The notes under the pieces are model-generated. The model was not told the DNA's origin. It searched no databases and was given only the letters and a program-made list of their open reading frames with translations. A stretch of 64,000 bases of DNA from Novosphingobium sp. B 225. Lineage in GTDB: Bacteria; Pseudomonadota; Alphaproteobacteria; Sphingomonadales; Sphingomonadaceae. The position numbers and the translations under genes were made by a program. Shown here piece after piece: positions 34,039-45,686 of the stretch; positions within the stretch are counted from its first letter, which is position 1, and each line of letters begins with the position of its first letter. The stretch is taken from assembly GCF_002198665.1 (NCBI RefSeq), contig NZ_MWLM01000054.1, forward strand, positions 46,764 through 110,763, in the 5' to 3' direction.

Positions 34039-35529
34039 TTACGCAAAAGTCCAGCGGCTGAGGTCCTGGCCGCGCGTGATGGTTCCGGCTGCGCCGACAG
34101 GGGTGCCCTGCGCGCTGGTCAGGCGGGCAAGTGTGTCTGTGTCATCGCCGGGCACTTGCGCCAGCACGCGCTTGCCCGCCGGGGTATGTGCAACGACCAC
34201 GCCCGAGCGCGGCTGGCTGTCGCGGCCGTAGAACACGGTGAAGGTTTCAATTGTGGCAGGGCCGGCATAGTCCTTATCCAGCCCCGGAATGGCCCCGCGC
34301 GCGGCGTCAGCTTCGGCCTGAAAGTCATAGCTTTTGGGAAAGCTCGCCGCTGCAATCGGTTGGCTTGATACCACGATCGAATGGTTGTGCGTGGCATAGC
34401 CACCATTGGCGAACAGCAACCCGGTGCCGGGCGCGGCGCGCAAATGATCAACCATGCTGGCGACGGCGTGACTCATGTAATTGCCGATTGGACCGCCGCC
34501 AAAGGTCAGCCCGCCGAACACCGTGGCGGGTTTGCCCAGCGGCCAGTCGATGATCCGCCGCGCCAGCTTGGGGATACAGGGGAAGCACGAATAGAGTTCC
34601 ACTGCGTCCAGATCAGAGGGCGACACCGCGTTCAATTCGAGCGCCTTCAGGATCGACACGTCCATGCTGGCCGAATGGTCATAAGTGTCACGCCGCATCC
34701 AGCTGTCGTCCTCGTGCGCCGCCGCGCCGTTGCCGACATAGATCCACTTCGCTGCCGGAATCCCCCGCCGCCGCGCCTCGCCCACGCTGGTAACGATGAA
34801 CCCCGCGCCCTGGTTGACCGCCGAATTGGCGACTTGCAGCTTGGTATAGGGGAATGCGATCGGGCGATTGCTTTCGCCGGGCGTGACCACATCGGCTGCG
34901 CTGACCGGCTTCCTGATCCAGGCGTTTTCGTTGGCGGCGGCGACTTCGGAAAACTTGCTCCAGATCGCCCCGCTTTCGGCCTGTGCTTCCTCCAGCGATT
35001 GGCCAAGTTTGGCACGCAGGCCGTTCTCATAGAGCGGGTAGACATCGACCGGGGCGACCAGACCGTAACTTTGCGCATAGCCCAGCTTGCGGCGGTGTGA
35101 TGCGTCGCGCAGCTGGTCAGGCTTGACGCCGCCCTGTGCCGCAGCGGTGCGCGCAGCGGCGGTGCGCAGGGCTTCCGCCCCGCAGATCAGGGCGATCTTC
35201 GCCTCGCCCGCGCCGATCCGGTTGGCGGCTTCGTTGAGCAGCATCACCGGGCTGTCGCCATTGGGGCCTTCGCTTTGCAGCACCTGCGCCGGGGCGATCC
35301 CCAGCGTGGTCGCGAGGGGCGCGCAGGCATCGGCAATTGCGGGAAAAGCGATCTGTTTGACCACCCCCAGAAAATCGGCGTCCGCGATCAGGCTCGCCCC
35401 TGCGTCAGTCTCGCACTTGCGCAAGGCAGCGGCCATCAGTTCGACCGGGTCCAGTCCGGTCAGCGGATCGGTGGGGCGATCGTTCACTTGACCGACCCCG
35501 ACGATCACCGGCAACCGTTCGTCCTGCAT
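34039..35529 (-). CDS. Thiolase-fold acetyl-CoA acetyltransferase-like protein without nucleophilic Cys
   Basis: A 496-residue protein of the thiolase superfamily. LPVIVGVGQVNDRP, FVLICGAEALRT-like and the central fold are recognisable, but the position of the nucleophilic Cys (NxCxxG in true thiolases) reads GPNGDSPVMLLNEA with no Cys. Later Cys residues occur in LYSCFPCIPKL, and GGLTFGGGPIGNYMSH replaces the usual C-terminal histidine block. Relatives of this kind are usually annotated acetyl-CoA acetyltransferase. Some Cys-less thiolase-fold proteins are retro-aldolases that need a DUF35 partner, which is not seen here. The start at 35529 has GGAGG five bases upstream. It is first gene of the unit ending with the dehydrogenase at 32837. 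Confidence 0.82.
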   Translation of the reverse strand: MQDERLPVIVGVGQVNDRPTDPLTGLDPVELMAAALRKCETDAGASLIADADFLGVVKQIAFPAIADACAPLATTLGIAPAQVLQSEGPNGDSPVMLLNEAANRIGAGEAKIALICGAEALRTAAARTAAAQGGVKPDQLRDASHRRKLGYAQSYGLVAPVDVYPLYENGLRAKLGQSLEEAQAESGAIWSKFSEVAAANENAWIRKPVSAADVVTPGESNRPIAFPYTKLQVANSAVNQGAGFIVTSVGEARRRGIPAAKWIYVGNGAAAHEDDSWMRRDTYDHSASMDVSILKALELNAVSPSDLDAVELYSCFPCIPKLARRIIDWPLGKPATVFGGLTFGGGPIGNYMSHAVASMVDHLRAAPGTGLLFANGGYATHNHSIVVSSQPIAAASFPKSYDFQAEADAARGAIPGLDKDYAGPATIETFTVFYGRDSQPRSGVVVAHTPAGKRVLAQVPGDDTDTLARLTSAQGTPVGAAGTITRGQDLSRWTFA

Positions 35530-35617
35530 CACATCCTCCATGGCACTCGCTGTTACCTAGTCCATTGCCAAATTTAATCGAGCAATTAAACGGGAAATCG
35601 AAGGGAGAGATTCGCCC

Positions 35618-36708
35618 ATGTCGATCTTGTACGACGAAGGCCAACAGGCCATCGCTACCGAATCACGCCGCGTGTTGGATGCGCGCGTGTCCAAGGACCG
35701 CTTGCTCAAACTGCTCGAGCAGGTTGGGGACTATGACCAAGGCTTCTGGGATACGGCGGTCGAACAAGGCTGGACCGCGCTCGCGATCCCGGAAGAGCAC
35801 GGCGGGCTGGGACTTAGCCTGGTTGAGCTGGGGCTGGTGGCACTCGCCAGCGGTGCGGCCACGGCAGGTGCGCCGTTCCTGACCTTTGGTTATGGCGCGG
35901 CACAGGCACTGGTGGCTTCGGGCAATACCGAACTGCAGACTGCCTGGCTGCCCAAGCTGGCCAGCGGCGAAGCAATTGGCACAGTGGCGTTTGGCGAAGG
36001 CACCTGCCCGCTGCCGCCTGTGCCGGCCACTGTCTATGCCGGGGGCAAGCTGTCCGGCGCGAAGGAAGCCGTGCCCGGCGGGCTCAAGGCGGACTTGGCG
36101 ATTGTCTGGGCCAGCCATGGCGGGCAGCCCGCGCTGGTGCTGGCTGAACTGGCGGGCGCAGCGCGCGCGCCGGTCGACAGTTACGACAATTCGCGCGTCT
36201 ATGCCGACATCGCCTTTGCCGATGCGCCTGCGACCTTGCTGGCCGAAGGCGCAGCGGCACGCACGCTCGCGCTGGACCTGCTGGCCCGCATGGCCGTCGT
36301 TACGGCGCACGAACAGGTCGGGGGGGCAGAAGAACTGCTCAAGATCGCGCGCGAATATGCCGTGACCCGCAAGGCCTTTGGCCAGCCGATCGGTGCGTTC
36401 CAGTCCATCAAGCACCGCATTGCCGAAATGTATGGGCTGGTCGAAGTGGCCCGCGCAAACTGCATCCATGCCGCCGCGAGCGAGGGCAAGCCGAATTTCC
36501 TGATCGCCGCCGCCGATGCGCGGATTTCCGCAACCGATGGCTATGACACTGCATCGCGCGACTGTGTGCAGATCCACGGCGGGATCGGGGTGACTTGGGA
36601 ACTTGGCCTTCACCTCCACATGCGCCGCGCGCGCAGCCTGGCGGTGGAACTGGGCAACCTCTATTTCTGGGAAGACCTGCTGGTCGAACAGCTGACGGGA
36701 GAAGCGGC

Positions 36709-36712
<4 letters not shown>
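35618..36712 (+). CDS. Acyl-CoA dehydrogenase, short subunit
   Basis: A 364-residue acyl-CoA dehydrogenase with a shortened, divergent N-terminal half (WTALAIPEEHGGLGLSLVELGLV; FGEGTCPLPPVP) and a well-kept C-terminal domain (AREYAVTRKAFGQPIGAFQSIKHRIAEMYGLVE; CVQIHGGIGVTWELGLHLHMRRAR). Such short members pair with a longer one to form heteromeric ACADs in steroid and other cyclic-acid pathways. The next gene starts within its stop codon (ATGA), which supports a two-subunit enzyme. GGGAGA precedes the start. It is divergent from the thiolase-like gene. Confidence 0.9.
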
Positions 36713-38921
<2,209 letters not shown>

Positions 38922-38946
38922 TATTCGATTTCAAGGAGTAACTGAC

Positions 38947-40194
38947 ATGGCCGAAGCCTATATCATCGATGCAGTCCGCACCCCGCGCGGGGTGGGCAAG
39001 CCCGGCAAAGGCGCGCTTTCGCACCTGCACCCGCAGCACCTTGCCGCCACCGTGCTCAAGGCACTGAAAGAGCGTAACAATCTTGACACCAGCACCGTCG
39101 ATGACGTGATCTGGTCCACTTCCACCCAAAAGGGCAAGCAGGGCGGTGATCTGGGTCGCATGGCTGCGCTGGCCGCTGGTTATGATACCAGCGCCAGCGG
39201 CATGACGCTCGACCGGTTCTGCGGCGGCGGCATCACTTCGGTCAACCTCGCCACTGCGGCGGTCATGAGCGGTATGGAAGACTGCGTGATCGCGGGCGGC
39301 ACCGAAATGATGAGCTATACCGCGCAGGTCGGCGCGGAAGAGGCCAATGCCGGGATCAAGCCGATGGGCATGGGCTCGGGCAACCTTGCGCTCGACGCGC
39401 TTCACCCGCAAAGCCACCAGGGCGTCTGCGGTGATGCGATCGCGGCGATGGAAGGCATCCCGCGTGAGGCGCTCGACGCGCTTGCACTGGTCAGCCAGGA
39501 ACGCGCCGCTCGCGCGATCAAGGAAGGCCGTTTCGACAAGTCGGTGGTCACGGTTTACAACGATGACGGCACCGTGGCGCTTGACCATGAAGAGTTCCCG
39601 CGCCCCGAAACCACTGCTGAAGGGCTCGCCGGGCTCAAGGCAAGCTTCGATGGCATCGCCGATTTCGATCTGGGCGGCACCACTTTCCGCAAGCAGATCC
39701 AGCGCCGCTATCCTGATCTGGAATGGAAGGGCGTGCACCATGCCGGCAACAGCTCGGGCGTGGTCGATGGCGCGGCCGCTGTGCTGATCACCAGCAAGGA
39801 ATATGCCGACAAGCACGGCCTCAAGCCGCGCGGCAAGATCGTGGCCTACGTCAACTGTGGCGATGATCCCACGCTGATGCTCAACGCCCCGGTTCCCGCG
39901 GCGAAGAAGGTGCTGGCCAAGGCCGGGCTGACCACGGAAGATATCGACGTGTTCGAAATCAACGAAGCTTTCGCCGTGGTCGCTGAAAAGTTCATCCGCG
40001 ATCTCGATCTTGATCGCACCAAGGTGAACCCCAACGGCGGCGCGATGGCCCTGGGCCACCCGATTGGCGCCACCGGCTCGATGCTGATCGGCACCGCGCT
40101 GGATGAACTGGAACGGATAAATGGCAAGTACGGCCTGATCACCATGTGCGCCGCGGGCGGCATGGCCCCGGCGATCATCATCGAACGGGTTTGA
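38947..40194 (+). CDS. Acetyl-CoA C-acyltransferase (degradative thiolase)
   Basis: A 415-residue thiolase cleaving 3-ketoacyl-CoA with CoA. The nucleophile is Cys92 (LDRFCGGGITSVNLA), the HxxGATGS motif is at about 372 (GHPIGATGSM) and the second catalytic Cys is in MCAAGGMAPA near residue 402. AAGGAG precedes the ATG by 8 nt; the open frame upstream has no support. It ends the rightward operon of two acyl-CoA dehydrogenases and an NPD enzyme, so it probably completes a beta-oxidation turn. It is FadA-like, but no FadB partner is adjacent. Confidence 0.94.
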   Translation: MAEAYIIDAVRTPRGVGKPGKGALSHLHPQHLAATVLKALKERNNLDTSTVDDVIWSTSTQKGKQGGDLGRMAALAAGYDTSASGMTLDRFCGGGITSVNLATAAVMSGMEDCVIAGGTEMMSYTAQVGAEEANAGIKPMGMGSGNLALDALHPQSHQGVCGDAIAAMEGIPREALDALALVSQERAARAIKEGRFDKSVVTVYNDDGTVALDHEEFPRPETTAEGLAGLKASFDGIADFDLGGTTFRKQIQRRYPDLEWKGVHHAGNSSGVVDGAAAVLITSKEYADKHGLKPRGKIVAYVNCGDDPTLMLNAPVPAAKKVLAKAGLTTEDIDVFEINEAFAVVAEKFIRDLDLDRTKVNPNGGAMALGHPIGATGSMLIGTALDELERINGKYGLITMCAAGGMAPAIIIERV

Positions 40195-40206
40195 ACCAGA
40201 CATGCT

Positions 40207-40331
40207 CTCTCCCCTTCAGGGGAGAGATACGCAGGCTTGTGAGCGTAGCGAACTAGCCGAAGTTGAGAGGGGAAGTGTGCTCACACCCCCTCTCCCAACC
40301 CTCTCCCCTAAAGGGGAGAGGGCTTCTTTTT
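40207..40331. repeat. REP-like palindromes, family 2; second arm acts as a terminator
   Basis: CTCTCCCCTTCAGGGGAGAG at 40207-40226 and CCCTCTCCCCTAAAGGGG... at 40299-40322 are two palindromes of one family. The second is followed by CTTCTTTTT and is a plausible terminator of the thiolase operon. The intervening 70 bp contain no coding signal. Confidence 0.7.
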
Positions 40332-40390
40332 GATTCCCGCTTGCGGCCCCACCTGTCGCGGCTATGGGAAGTCCAAAGGGAGTCGGACCT

Positions 40391-41614
40391 ATGCATTATG
40401 ACGTTGTGATTGTCGGCGCCGGGCAAGGCGGCGGGGCGGCGGCGATCCAGTTGCGGCAGCAGGGCTTCACCGGATCGGTCGGGGTAATCGGGCGTGAAAC
40501 AGAGCCGCCCTATGAACGTCCGCCGCTGTCCAAGGAATACATGCTGGGCGAAAAAACGTTCGACCGGCTGCTGGTCCGACCGCGCGAATTCTGGGCGACC
40601 AAGGACATCGACATGGTGCTGGGCGTGGAAGTGACCGCGCTCGATCCGAAAGCGCAGAGTGTCACTCTGTCCGATGGCCGCACCTGCACTTATGGCGATG
40701 TGATCTGGGCGACCGGCGGCGATCCGCGCAGGCTGACCTGCCCCGGCGCAGACCTGCCCGGCGTCCACGGCGTGCGCACGCGCGAGGATGCCGATGCGAT
40801 CCTGGCCGAGCTGGGCGCGGTGAACCGCGTAGTGGTGATCGGCGGCGGCTATATCGGACTGGAAGCAGCGGCGGTGCTGCGCAAGTTGGGCAAGGAGGTA
40901 ACCTTGCTGGAAATGCTGCCGCGCGTCCTGGCGCGGGTCGCCGGGCCGCAGTTGTCCGAATTCTACCAAGCCGACCACCGCGCCCACGGCGTCGATTTGC
41001 GGTTGGAAACTGGGATCGAGGCGGTGCTGGGCGATAGCCGCGTCAGCGGGGTCAAACTGTCTGATGGCAGCGAAGTGGCCTGCGAGCTGGTGATTGTCGG
41101 CATTGGCATCATCCCGGCAGTCGGCCCGCTGCTGGCTGCGGGTGCCGCTGGCGGCAACGGGGTGGACGTGGATGAGTTCTGCCGCACCAGCCTGCCGCAT
41201 GTCTATGCGATCGGCGATTGCGCCGCCCATGCCAATGGCTTTGCCGACGGCGCGGTGATGCGGCTGGAAAGCGTCCAGAACGCCAACGATCAGGCCAAGA
41301 TCGCGGTCGCATCGATCCTGGGTGATCCGCAGCCCTACATGGCGACGCCGTGGTTCTGGTCGAACCAGTATGACCTCAAACTGCAGACGGTCGGCCTGTC
41401 GGGCGGGCACGATCAGACTGTGCTGCGCGGCGATCCGGCGGAGCGCTCATTCTCGGTGCTATACCTGAAAGCGGGCAAGCTGATCGCGGTCGATGCGGTC
41501 AATGCGATGAAGGACTATGTCCAGGCCCGCAAGCTGGTGGAAGAAGGCGCAGTGATTGCGGCGGAAGATTTGGCCGACACATCGCGCCCGCTAAAAGAGC
41601 TGCCGCGCGCGTGA
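40391..41614 (+). CDS. FAD-dependent ferredoxin reductase (P450/rhodocoxin reductase type)
   Basis: A 407-residue flavoprotein passing electrons from NADH to a [2Fe-2S] ferredoxin. The N-terminal FAD loop is [13 protein letters not shown], with [12 protein letters not shown] after it. The NAD-binding loop is [16 protein letters not shown], and the second FAD motif is [10 protein letters not shown]. Rhodocoxin, putidaredoxin and terpredoxin reductases have this plan. AAGGGAG precedes the ATG. It could serve the P450 at 30543, but no ferredoxin gene is present in the window, so the partner must lie elsewhere. Confidence 0.92.
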   Translation: MHYDVVIVGAGQGGGAAAIQLRQQGFTGSVGVIGRETEPPYERPPLSKEYMLGEKTFDRLLVRPREFWATKDIDMVLGVEVTALDPKAQSVTLSDGRTCTYGDVIWATGGDPRRLTCPGADLPGVHGVRTREDADAILAELGAVNRVVVIGGGYIGLEAAAVLRKLGKEVTLLEMLPRVLARVAGPQLSEFYQADHRAHGVDLRLETGIEAVLGDSRVSGVKLSDGSEVACELVIVGIGIIPAVGPLLAAGAAGGNGVDVDEFCRTSLPHVYAIGDCAAHANGFADGAVMRLESVQNANDQAKIAVASILGDPQPYMATPWFWSNQYDLKLQTVGLSGGHDQTVLRGDPAERSFSVLYLKAGKLIAVDAVNAMKDYVQARKLVEEGAVIAAEDLADTSRPLKELPRA

Positions 41615-41703
41615 CGGGCGAAAAATCGGGCGCTGTCGTGAAGATGTCGTGGTCAGGCCAGTCGGCAGCGCGCAGAAAGTCCGGGTCAAGACAGGAGGCA
41701 GCA

Positions 41704-42225
41704 ATGCAGATTGACCCGGTAAAACTGGCAGAGGCCCGCCTGGCCCGCGCAATGTCGCAGGAAGAAGCGGCGATCGCCACCGACCTCAGCGCACGCACGA
41801 TCCAGCGGATCGAGGCCGGTCACCCCGCATCGCTGGAGAGCACCAAGGCGTTGCTGACTATCTTCGGCGCGGACATCATCCATGATCCTCTGCCGCAGGC
41901 CGTGACGCAGGACCAATCGCCCTGGCAGCAGATTGGTGCGCAAATGGTCGGATCGGCCCGGCGCTCGGCCAGCTACGGCTTCGACGGGCTGCGACTTTTG
42001 CTGGCTGTTGAATTCGCACTCGTCGCGGCGGCAAAGTTCGTCATTCCGGACCAGACTGGATTGTTCATCGATCATGATGGTTTCGCGATTGGCGTGTTCA
42101 AGGACGTGCCTTCCGGTGCCACCGAACAACTCGGCCTGTGGATCACCCCGCTTATGCTGCTAGCTGCGGGGGCTTTGGCGCTGACCATCGGCCGCGTGCG
42201 CCGCCTTGCTCAGCCCTTTCGGTAA
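41704..42225 (+). CDS. Membrane protein with N-terminal XRE helix-turn-helix
   Basis: A 173-residue protein with a short XRE-type DNA-binding domain at the N-terminus (LARAMSQEEAAIATDLSARTIQRIEAGHPASLESTKALLTIFG) followed by a linker and two hydrophobic segments (GLRLLLAVEFALVAAAKFV and LGLWITPLMLLAAGALALTI). It may be a membrane-bound regulator; targets are unknown. AGGAGG stands 5 bases before the ATG. Its 3' end overlaps the convergent TRIC gene by 16 bp. Confidence 0.8.
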   Translation: MQIDPVKLAEARLARAMSQEEAAIATDLSARTIQRIEAGHPASLESTKALLTIFGADIIHDPLPQAVTQDQSPWQQIGAQMVGSARRSASYGFDGLRLLLAVEFALVAAAKFVIPDQTGLFIDHDGFAIGVFKDVPSGATEQLGLWITPLMLLAAGALALTIGRVRRLAQPFR

Positions 42226-42827
42226 GCGGGCAAGGCCAGTCCGAACCGGATTGCCATGCCGCGCAGGGCAAATCCGGCGAGTGCAGCCAGCGGCCAGACC
42301 AGCGCATGGGGCAAGGCCGCGACTTGCCCTAGCGCCACCAACGCTGAGCTGAGCGCGGCGGCGGTGACGTAAAGCTCCGGCCGCATCAAGATCGATGGTC
42401 GTCCGGCCAGTACATCGCGGATGATCCCGCCGACGCAGCCGGTCACCACGCCCATCACCATTGCCGGAACCGGCGCCACGCCAAACGCCAGCGCCTTGGC
42501 CGTACCCAGCACTGCATAGGTCCCCAGACCGGCCGCATCGGCCCATTCGAGCAGCTGACCGTCCCACCATTTGCGGGGAGTAAACCACGCCAGCAGCGCC
42601 ACCCCCAGACAGACCGGAGCCACCCACGGATCGCGCACCCAGAACACCGGTGCGCCGATTAGCAGATCGCGCACCGATCCGCCTCCGACCCCGGTGACCA
42701 GCGCGAAAAAGCTCATCGTCACCAACGTTTGCCGAAGCCGCGCGGCGAGCAGTGCCCCGGTCAGCGCGAACACGGCCGTGCCGATCAGATCAAGCACTGG
42801 CGGCAGGGCGGGCAAGGTAGCGCTCAC
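42210..42827 (-). CDS. TRIC / UPF0126 (YicG-like) membrane channel protein
   Basis: A 205-residue integral membrane protein with two repeats of three helices, the plan of bacterial trimeric intracellular cation channels. The duplicated glycine motif is clear: FFALVTGVGGGSVRDLLIG in the first half and VMGVVTGCVGGIIRDVLAGRP in the second. The GTG at 42827 overlaps the stop of the upstream serine hydrolase gene (GTGA). It is probably a potassium or glycine-related channel; exact cargo is not certain. The frame continues upstream to 42905 but that part reads through the hydrolase gene. Confidence 0.87.
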   Translation of the reverse strand: MSATLPALPPVLDLIGTAVFALTGALLAARLRQTLVTMSFFALVTGVGGGSVRDLLIGAPVFWVRDPWVAPVCLGVALLAWFTPRKWWDGQLLEWADAAGLGTYAVLGTAKALAFGVAPVPAMVMGVVTGCVGGIIRDVLAGRPSILMRPELYVTAAALSSALVALGQVAALPHALVWPLAALAGFALRGMAIRFGLALPAYRKG

Positions 42828-43894
42828 GCAGGCACCCCGGCGGCGCGGCGGATCGCGGGCAATAGCACTTGCAGGCGGTTCAGCAGGGCCGCGTCGTTGC
42901 TGCAATGTGCCATGATCAGTCCGCTCCCCGGTTCAACCGCCGCTTCGGCGTACCACGCCGTGTTCGACCCGTTGTGCCACAGCGCGCCTTGCCTGCCCAC
43001 AAACCAGCCGAGCGCATGATTGCTGGCAAAGCGCGGAGTGTGAAGCTGCGCCCAGCCCGCCTGGCTGAGCAGGGCATTGCGGTCGCGGTGCGCGGCCAGG
43101 TAGGTCAGCAGATCGGGCATACTCATGTGCAGCCGTCCGGCGGGGCCCATCGCGGCGGGATTGTCCTGCAGGATCGGCACGCCGCGATCGTGCCCGCGCG
43201 GCTGGTCGCCGGTCGGCGCGCCAAAGCCCGCACTGGTCAGCCCGAGCGGATCGAGCACCTGTTGCTGGAGCAGGTCCTCCCACGATTTGCCCGTCGCCAC
43301 TTCCAGCATCCGCGCCGCCAGGACCGGTCCGCAATTTGAATAGCTGAAAGTGCTGCGCGGTTTGGCTGCCGGCGGCAGGGCCAGCGCCAGTTCGACATAG
43401 CGCTGGCGGCTGGCGCGGGCATCGTTCTCGATCCGGGGCAGGGCGAGCAGATCGGGCAAGGCGATGTCGGCGGGCAAACCGGCATGGTGGCTCAGCAGTT
43501 CGATTCCCGTGACCTTGCGATAGGGACGCGGCACTCCGGATAAGCGATCGCCCAGCCGCGTGTCCCAGCCGATTACCCCGGCTTCAACCGCACGGGCGAA
43601 CAACAGGGCGGTGAAGCCCTTGGTGATCGATCCGATATGCCATTTGTCCTGCACGGTCACCGCAGCAGGCTGCCCGGCGGCGCGCAGGCCATCGGCGAGC
43701 AATTCGGCGGCATAGCCTCGCCGTTGCCAGCCTGCCACCATTGCGGGTGTGGCCAGCGCGACGCGCAGGGACCGGAGCAGGGCGGGGGACATGGTGCCGC
43801 TGAGCAGGGTGTCAAGCGTCTGGCCCTGCGCGAACAGGCGCTGCGGCAAGAGCGCCAGCCCGAGGCCGGTCAGCAAAGTGCGGCGTTGAACCAT
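42824..43894 (-). CDS. Serine hydrolase of the beta-lactamase/PBP4* family, exported
   Basis: A 356-residue class C beta-lactamase-fold hydrolase. A twin-arginine-like start (MVQRRTLLTGLGLALLPQRLFAQ) suggests export. The three motifs are visible: SxxK as S89-I-T-K92, YxN as Y185-S-N187 and a KTG-like HNG in LWHNGSN. Members are esterases, D-amino-acid peptidases or transacylases. It overlaps the TRIC gene. GGTAGGG lies just before the ATG and a long REP palindrome just upstream of that. Confidence 0.88.
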   Translation of the reverse strand: MVQRRTLLTGLGLALLPQRLFAQGQTLDTLLSGTMSPALLRSLRVALATPAMVAGWQRRGYAAELLADGLRAAGQPAAVTVQDKWHIGSITKGFTALLFARAVEAGVIGWDTRLGDRLSGVPRPYRKVTGIELLSHHAGLPADIALPDLLALPRIENDARASRQRYVELALALPPAAKPRSTFSYSNCGPVLAARMLEVATGKSWEDLLQQQVLDPLGLTSAGFGAPTGDQPRGHDRGVPILQDNPAAMGPAGRLHMSMPDLLTYLAAHRDRNALLSQAGWAQLHTPRFASNHALGWFVGRQGALWHNGSNTAWYAEAAVEPGSGLIMAHCSNDAALLNRLQVLLPAIRRAAGVPA

Positions 43895-43906
43895 CCCTAC
43901 CCTTTG

Positions 43907-43973
43907 CCGTTCGTGTCGAGCGAAGTCGAGACACCCCAGCATCAGGTGTCTCGACTTCGCTCGACACGAACGG
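43907..43973. repeat. Perfect 29-bp inverted repeat, REP-like family 3 copy 1
   Basis: CCGTTCGTGTCGAGCGAAGT... at 43907-43935 is repeated inverted at 43945-43973 with a 9-nt loop. The same sequence forms the 28-bp inverted repeat at 54986-55058. It lies between the serine hydrolase start and the small protein gene end. Confidence 0.85.
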
Positions 43974-43994
43974 ACAGTGGGGTGGGATAGGGAA

Positions 43995-44198
43995 CTATTC
44001 CTCGATCAGTTCTTCCAGCCGGGTTTTGAGCTTGAGGATGCGCTGGGCAGCTTCGGTGAAGGTTGCCACTTCATCGCGGCGGTTGTTGCCGCGCGCTTCC
44101 TTGGCGGCTTCGACGTAGCCTTCCATGTCGGCTTCCAGCGCGTCGACCAGAATGCCGACTTCGTCTTCGGTCAGCTTCACGGTGTGGGTATCGGCCAT
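43995..44198 (-). CDS. Small acidic helical protein, unknown function
   Basis: A 67-residue, acidic, probably all-helical protein (starts MADTHTVKLTEDEVGILVDAL, ends ILKLKTRLEELIEE). Heptad-like spacing of Leu, Ile and Val suggests a short coiled coil. No family is recognised, although codon use and the clean start look genuine. Nothing in the neighbours (a serine hydrolase downstream, an amidase upstream) explains it. Confidence 0.6.
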   Translation of the reverse strand: MADTHTVKLTEDEVGILVDALEADMEGYVEAAKEARGNNRRDEVATFTEAAQRILKLKTRLEELIEE

Positions 44199-44265
44199 GA
44201 TCAGGGGTCCTGTGTTGGAAAGTCAGGCGGGCGGCATTGCCCGGATCGCGCGGTGATTGCCAGCC

Positions 44266-45585
44266 CTAATCCAGCAAATTTCTGATCGCCTTGGCTGCCG
44301 CGATGCAATCCAGATCGGCAAAGGCCGGGCCGATCACTTGCATGCCCACCGGCTTGCCCGCGCTCGATCCCACTGGCAGCACGGTGGAAGGCAGTCCAGG
44401 ATAGGTCACCATCCCAGCCCAGGCCAATGCCGCGCCATATGGCACTTGCTGGCCATTGATCGTCAATGTTCGTTCAGCCATTGGCGTCAGGTCATAGGGA
44501 TGCGCGACGACCGGCGCGGGCGGGGCGAGTACGAAGTCATAGCGTTCGAACAGCGCGCGCCAGCTGCGTTGGCAGCGCGCCTGCGCATCCATCAGTGCGA
44601 ACCAGTCTGCTGCGCTGGCCTGCTGCCCCTCAGGGCCGGGCGCACCCTTGCTCATCGCGATCATCAGCATGCGCATGTACTCGCCGTACTGCAGCGCCAG
44701 ATCGGGGGTCAGATCGCTGCTGCGCTCAACCATGGCTCCGGCGGCCTCGACTGCGGTAACCGCTGCCTCAACCGGGCCTGCCACGGCGCTGTCTACCGGA
44801 CAGACCGGATGATCGCCCAGGTACAGCACCCGCCAGGCTCCCACCGGGCGCGGGCGGCTGATCAGCGGGCGATCGGCGGTAAGGTTCAGCAGCAGTGCCA
44901 GGTCATCCGGATCGCGCGCCATCGGCCCGACCACGCCCAGCGCAATATCGTGCCCGTCGCTGCCGGGGAATTCGTGCCCTTCACTGCTTACCAGACCCCA
45001 GGTGGTCTTGTGCCCCCAGGTGCCGCTGAAGTGCGAGGGCACGCGGATCGATCCGCCGATGTCGCTGCCATATTCCGCCGAAACCATACCCAACGCCAGC
45101 GCTGCGGCCGATCCGCCGGAAGAGCCGCCGGGGGTGTGGTCAACGGCGTGGGGGTTGTGGGTGCGCCCGTAAATCGGATTGTCTGCCTGCCAGTCTGACA
45201 GCAAGGGCGGCACGTTGGTCTTGCCGACAAACACCGCGCCTGCCGCCTTGAGCCGCCGCACCACTGCGGAATCGCGCCGGGCGATCAGGCCAGAATATTC
45301 CTCCAATCCCCAAGTAGTCGGTAGGCCCTCGATGTCGAAAGCTTCCTTGATGGTCATTGGCACGCCCAGCAGCGGCTGGTCGGCGCGCGGGCGCTGCCCA
45401 TCGAGCGCCCTGGCTGCCGCGCGCGCGCGGTCAAAATCGCGCACCACCACGGCATTGACCTGCGGATCGAACCGCTCGATCCGGCTGATCGCGGCATCAA
45501 CGGCTTCAAGCGGGGACTGATCGCCGCGCGCAATCCGCGCTGCGGTGGCAATCGCACCGGGTTCGTCGGTGAGTTTCAGGATCAT
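44266..45585 (-). CDS. Amidase (amidase signature family)
   Basis: A 439-residue amidase hydrolysing a carboxamide to acid and ammonia. The Ser-cisSer-Lys triad is visible: Lys80 (MTIKEAFD), cis-Ser155 in GGSSGGSAAA and nucleophile Ser179 in GSDIGGSIR. The conserved region is followed by PSHFSGTWGHKTTWG. Substrate is open; aryl amides and fatty amides are both handled by this family. It is a single leftward gene downstream of lpd with a hairpin in the gap. Confidence 0.93.
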   Translation of the reverse strand: MILKLTDEPGAIATAARIARGDQSPLEAVDAAISRIERFDPQVNAVVVRDFDRARAAARALDGQRPRADQPLLGVPMTIKEAFDIEGLPTTWGLEEYSGLIARRDSAVVRRLKAAGAVFVGKTNVPPLLSDWQADNPIYGRTHNPHAVDHTPGGSSGGSAAALALGMVSAEYGSDIGGSIRVPSHFSGTWGHKTTWGLVSSEGHEFPGSDGHDIALGVVGPMARDPDDLALLLNLTADRPLISRPRPVGAWRVLYLGDHPVCPVDSAVAGPVEAAVTAVEAAGAMVERSSDLTPDLALQYGEYMRMLMIAMSKGAPGPEGQQASAADWFALMDAQARCQRSWRALFERYDFVLAPPAPVVAHPYDLTPMAERTLTINGQQVPYGAALAWAGMVTYPGLPSTVLPVGSSAGKPVGMQVIGPAFADLDCIAAAKAIRNLLD

Positions 45586-45642
45586 CGCAGGCTCCCACTT
45601 TTTCAGGGAGCCTATCGAGCGCGGCAGCGCGCGTCAAAACAA

Positions 45643-45679
45643 GATCCTCCCCATTTGGCTTCGCAAAACGGGGAGGATC
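45643..45679. terminator. Hairpin after lpd, also a REP-like family 4 copy
   Basis: GATCCTCCCC at 45643-45652 and GGGGAGGATC at 45670-45679 form a perfect 10-bp stem just past the lpd stop. The same GATCCTCCCCATTTG-type arm recurs near 54376, 58829 and 61650. It probably ends the TCA operon transcript. Confidence 0.6.
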
Positions 45680-45686
45680 TTTGGCG

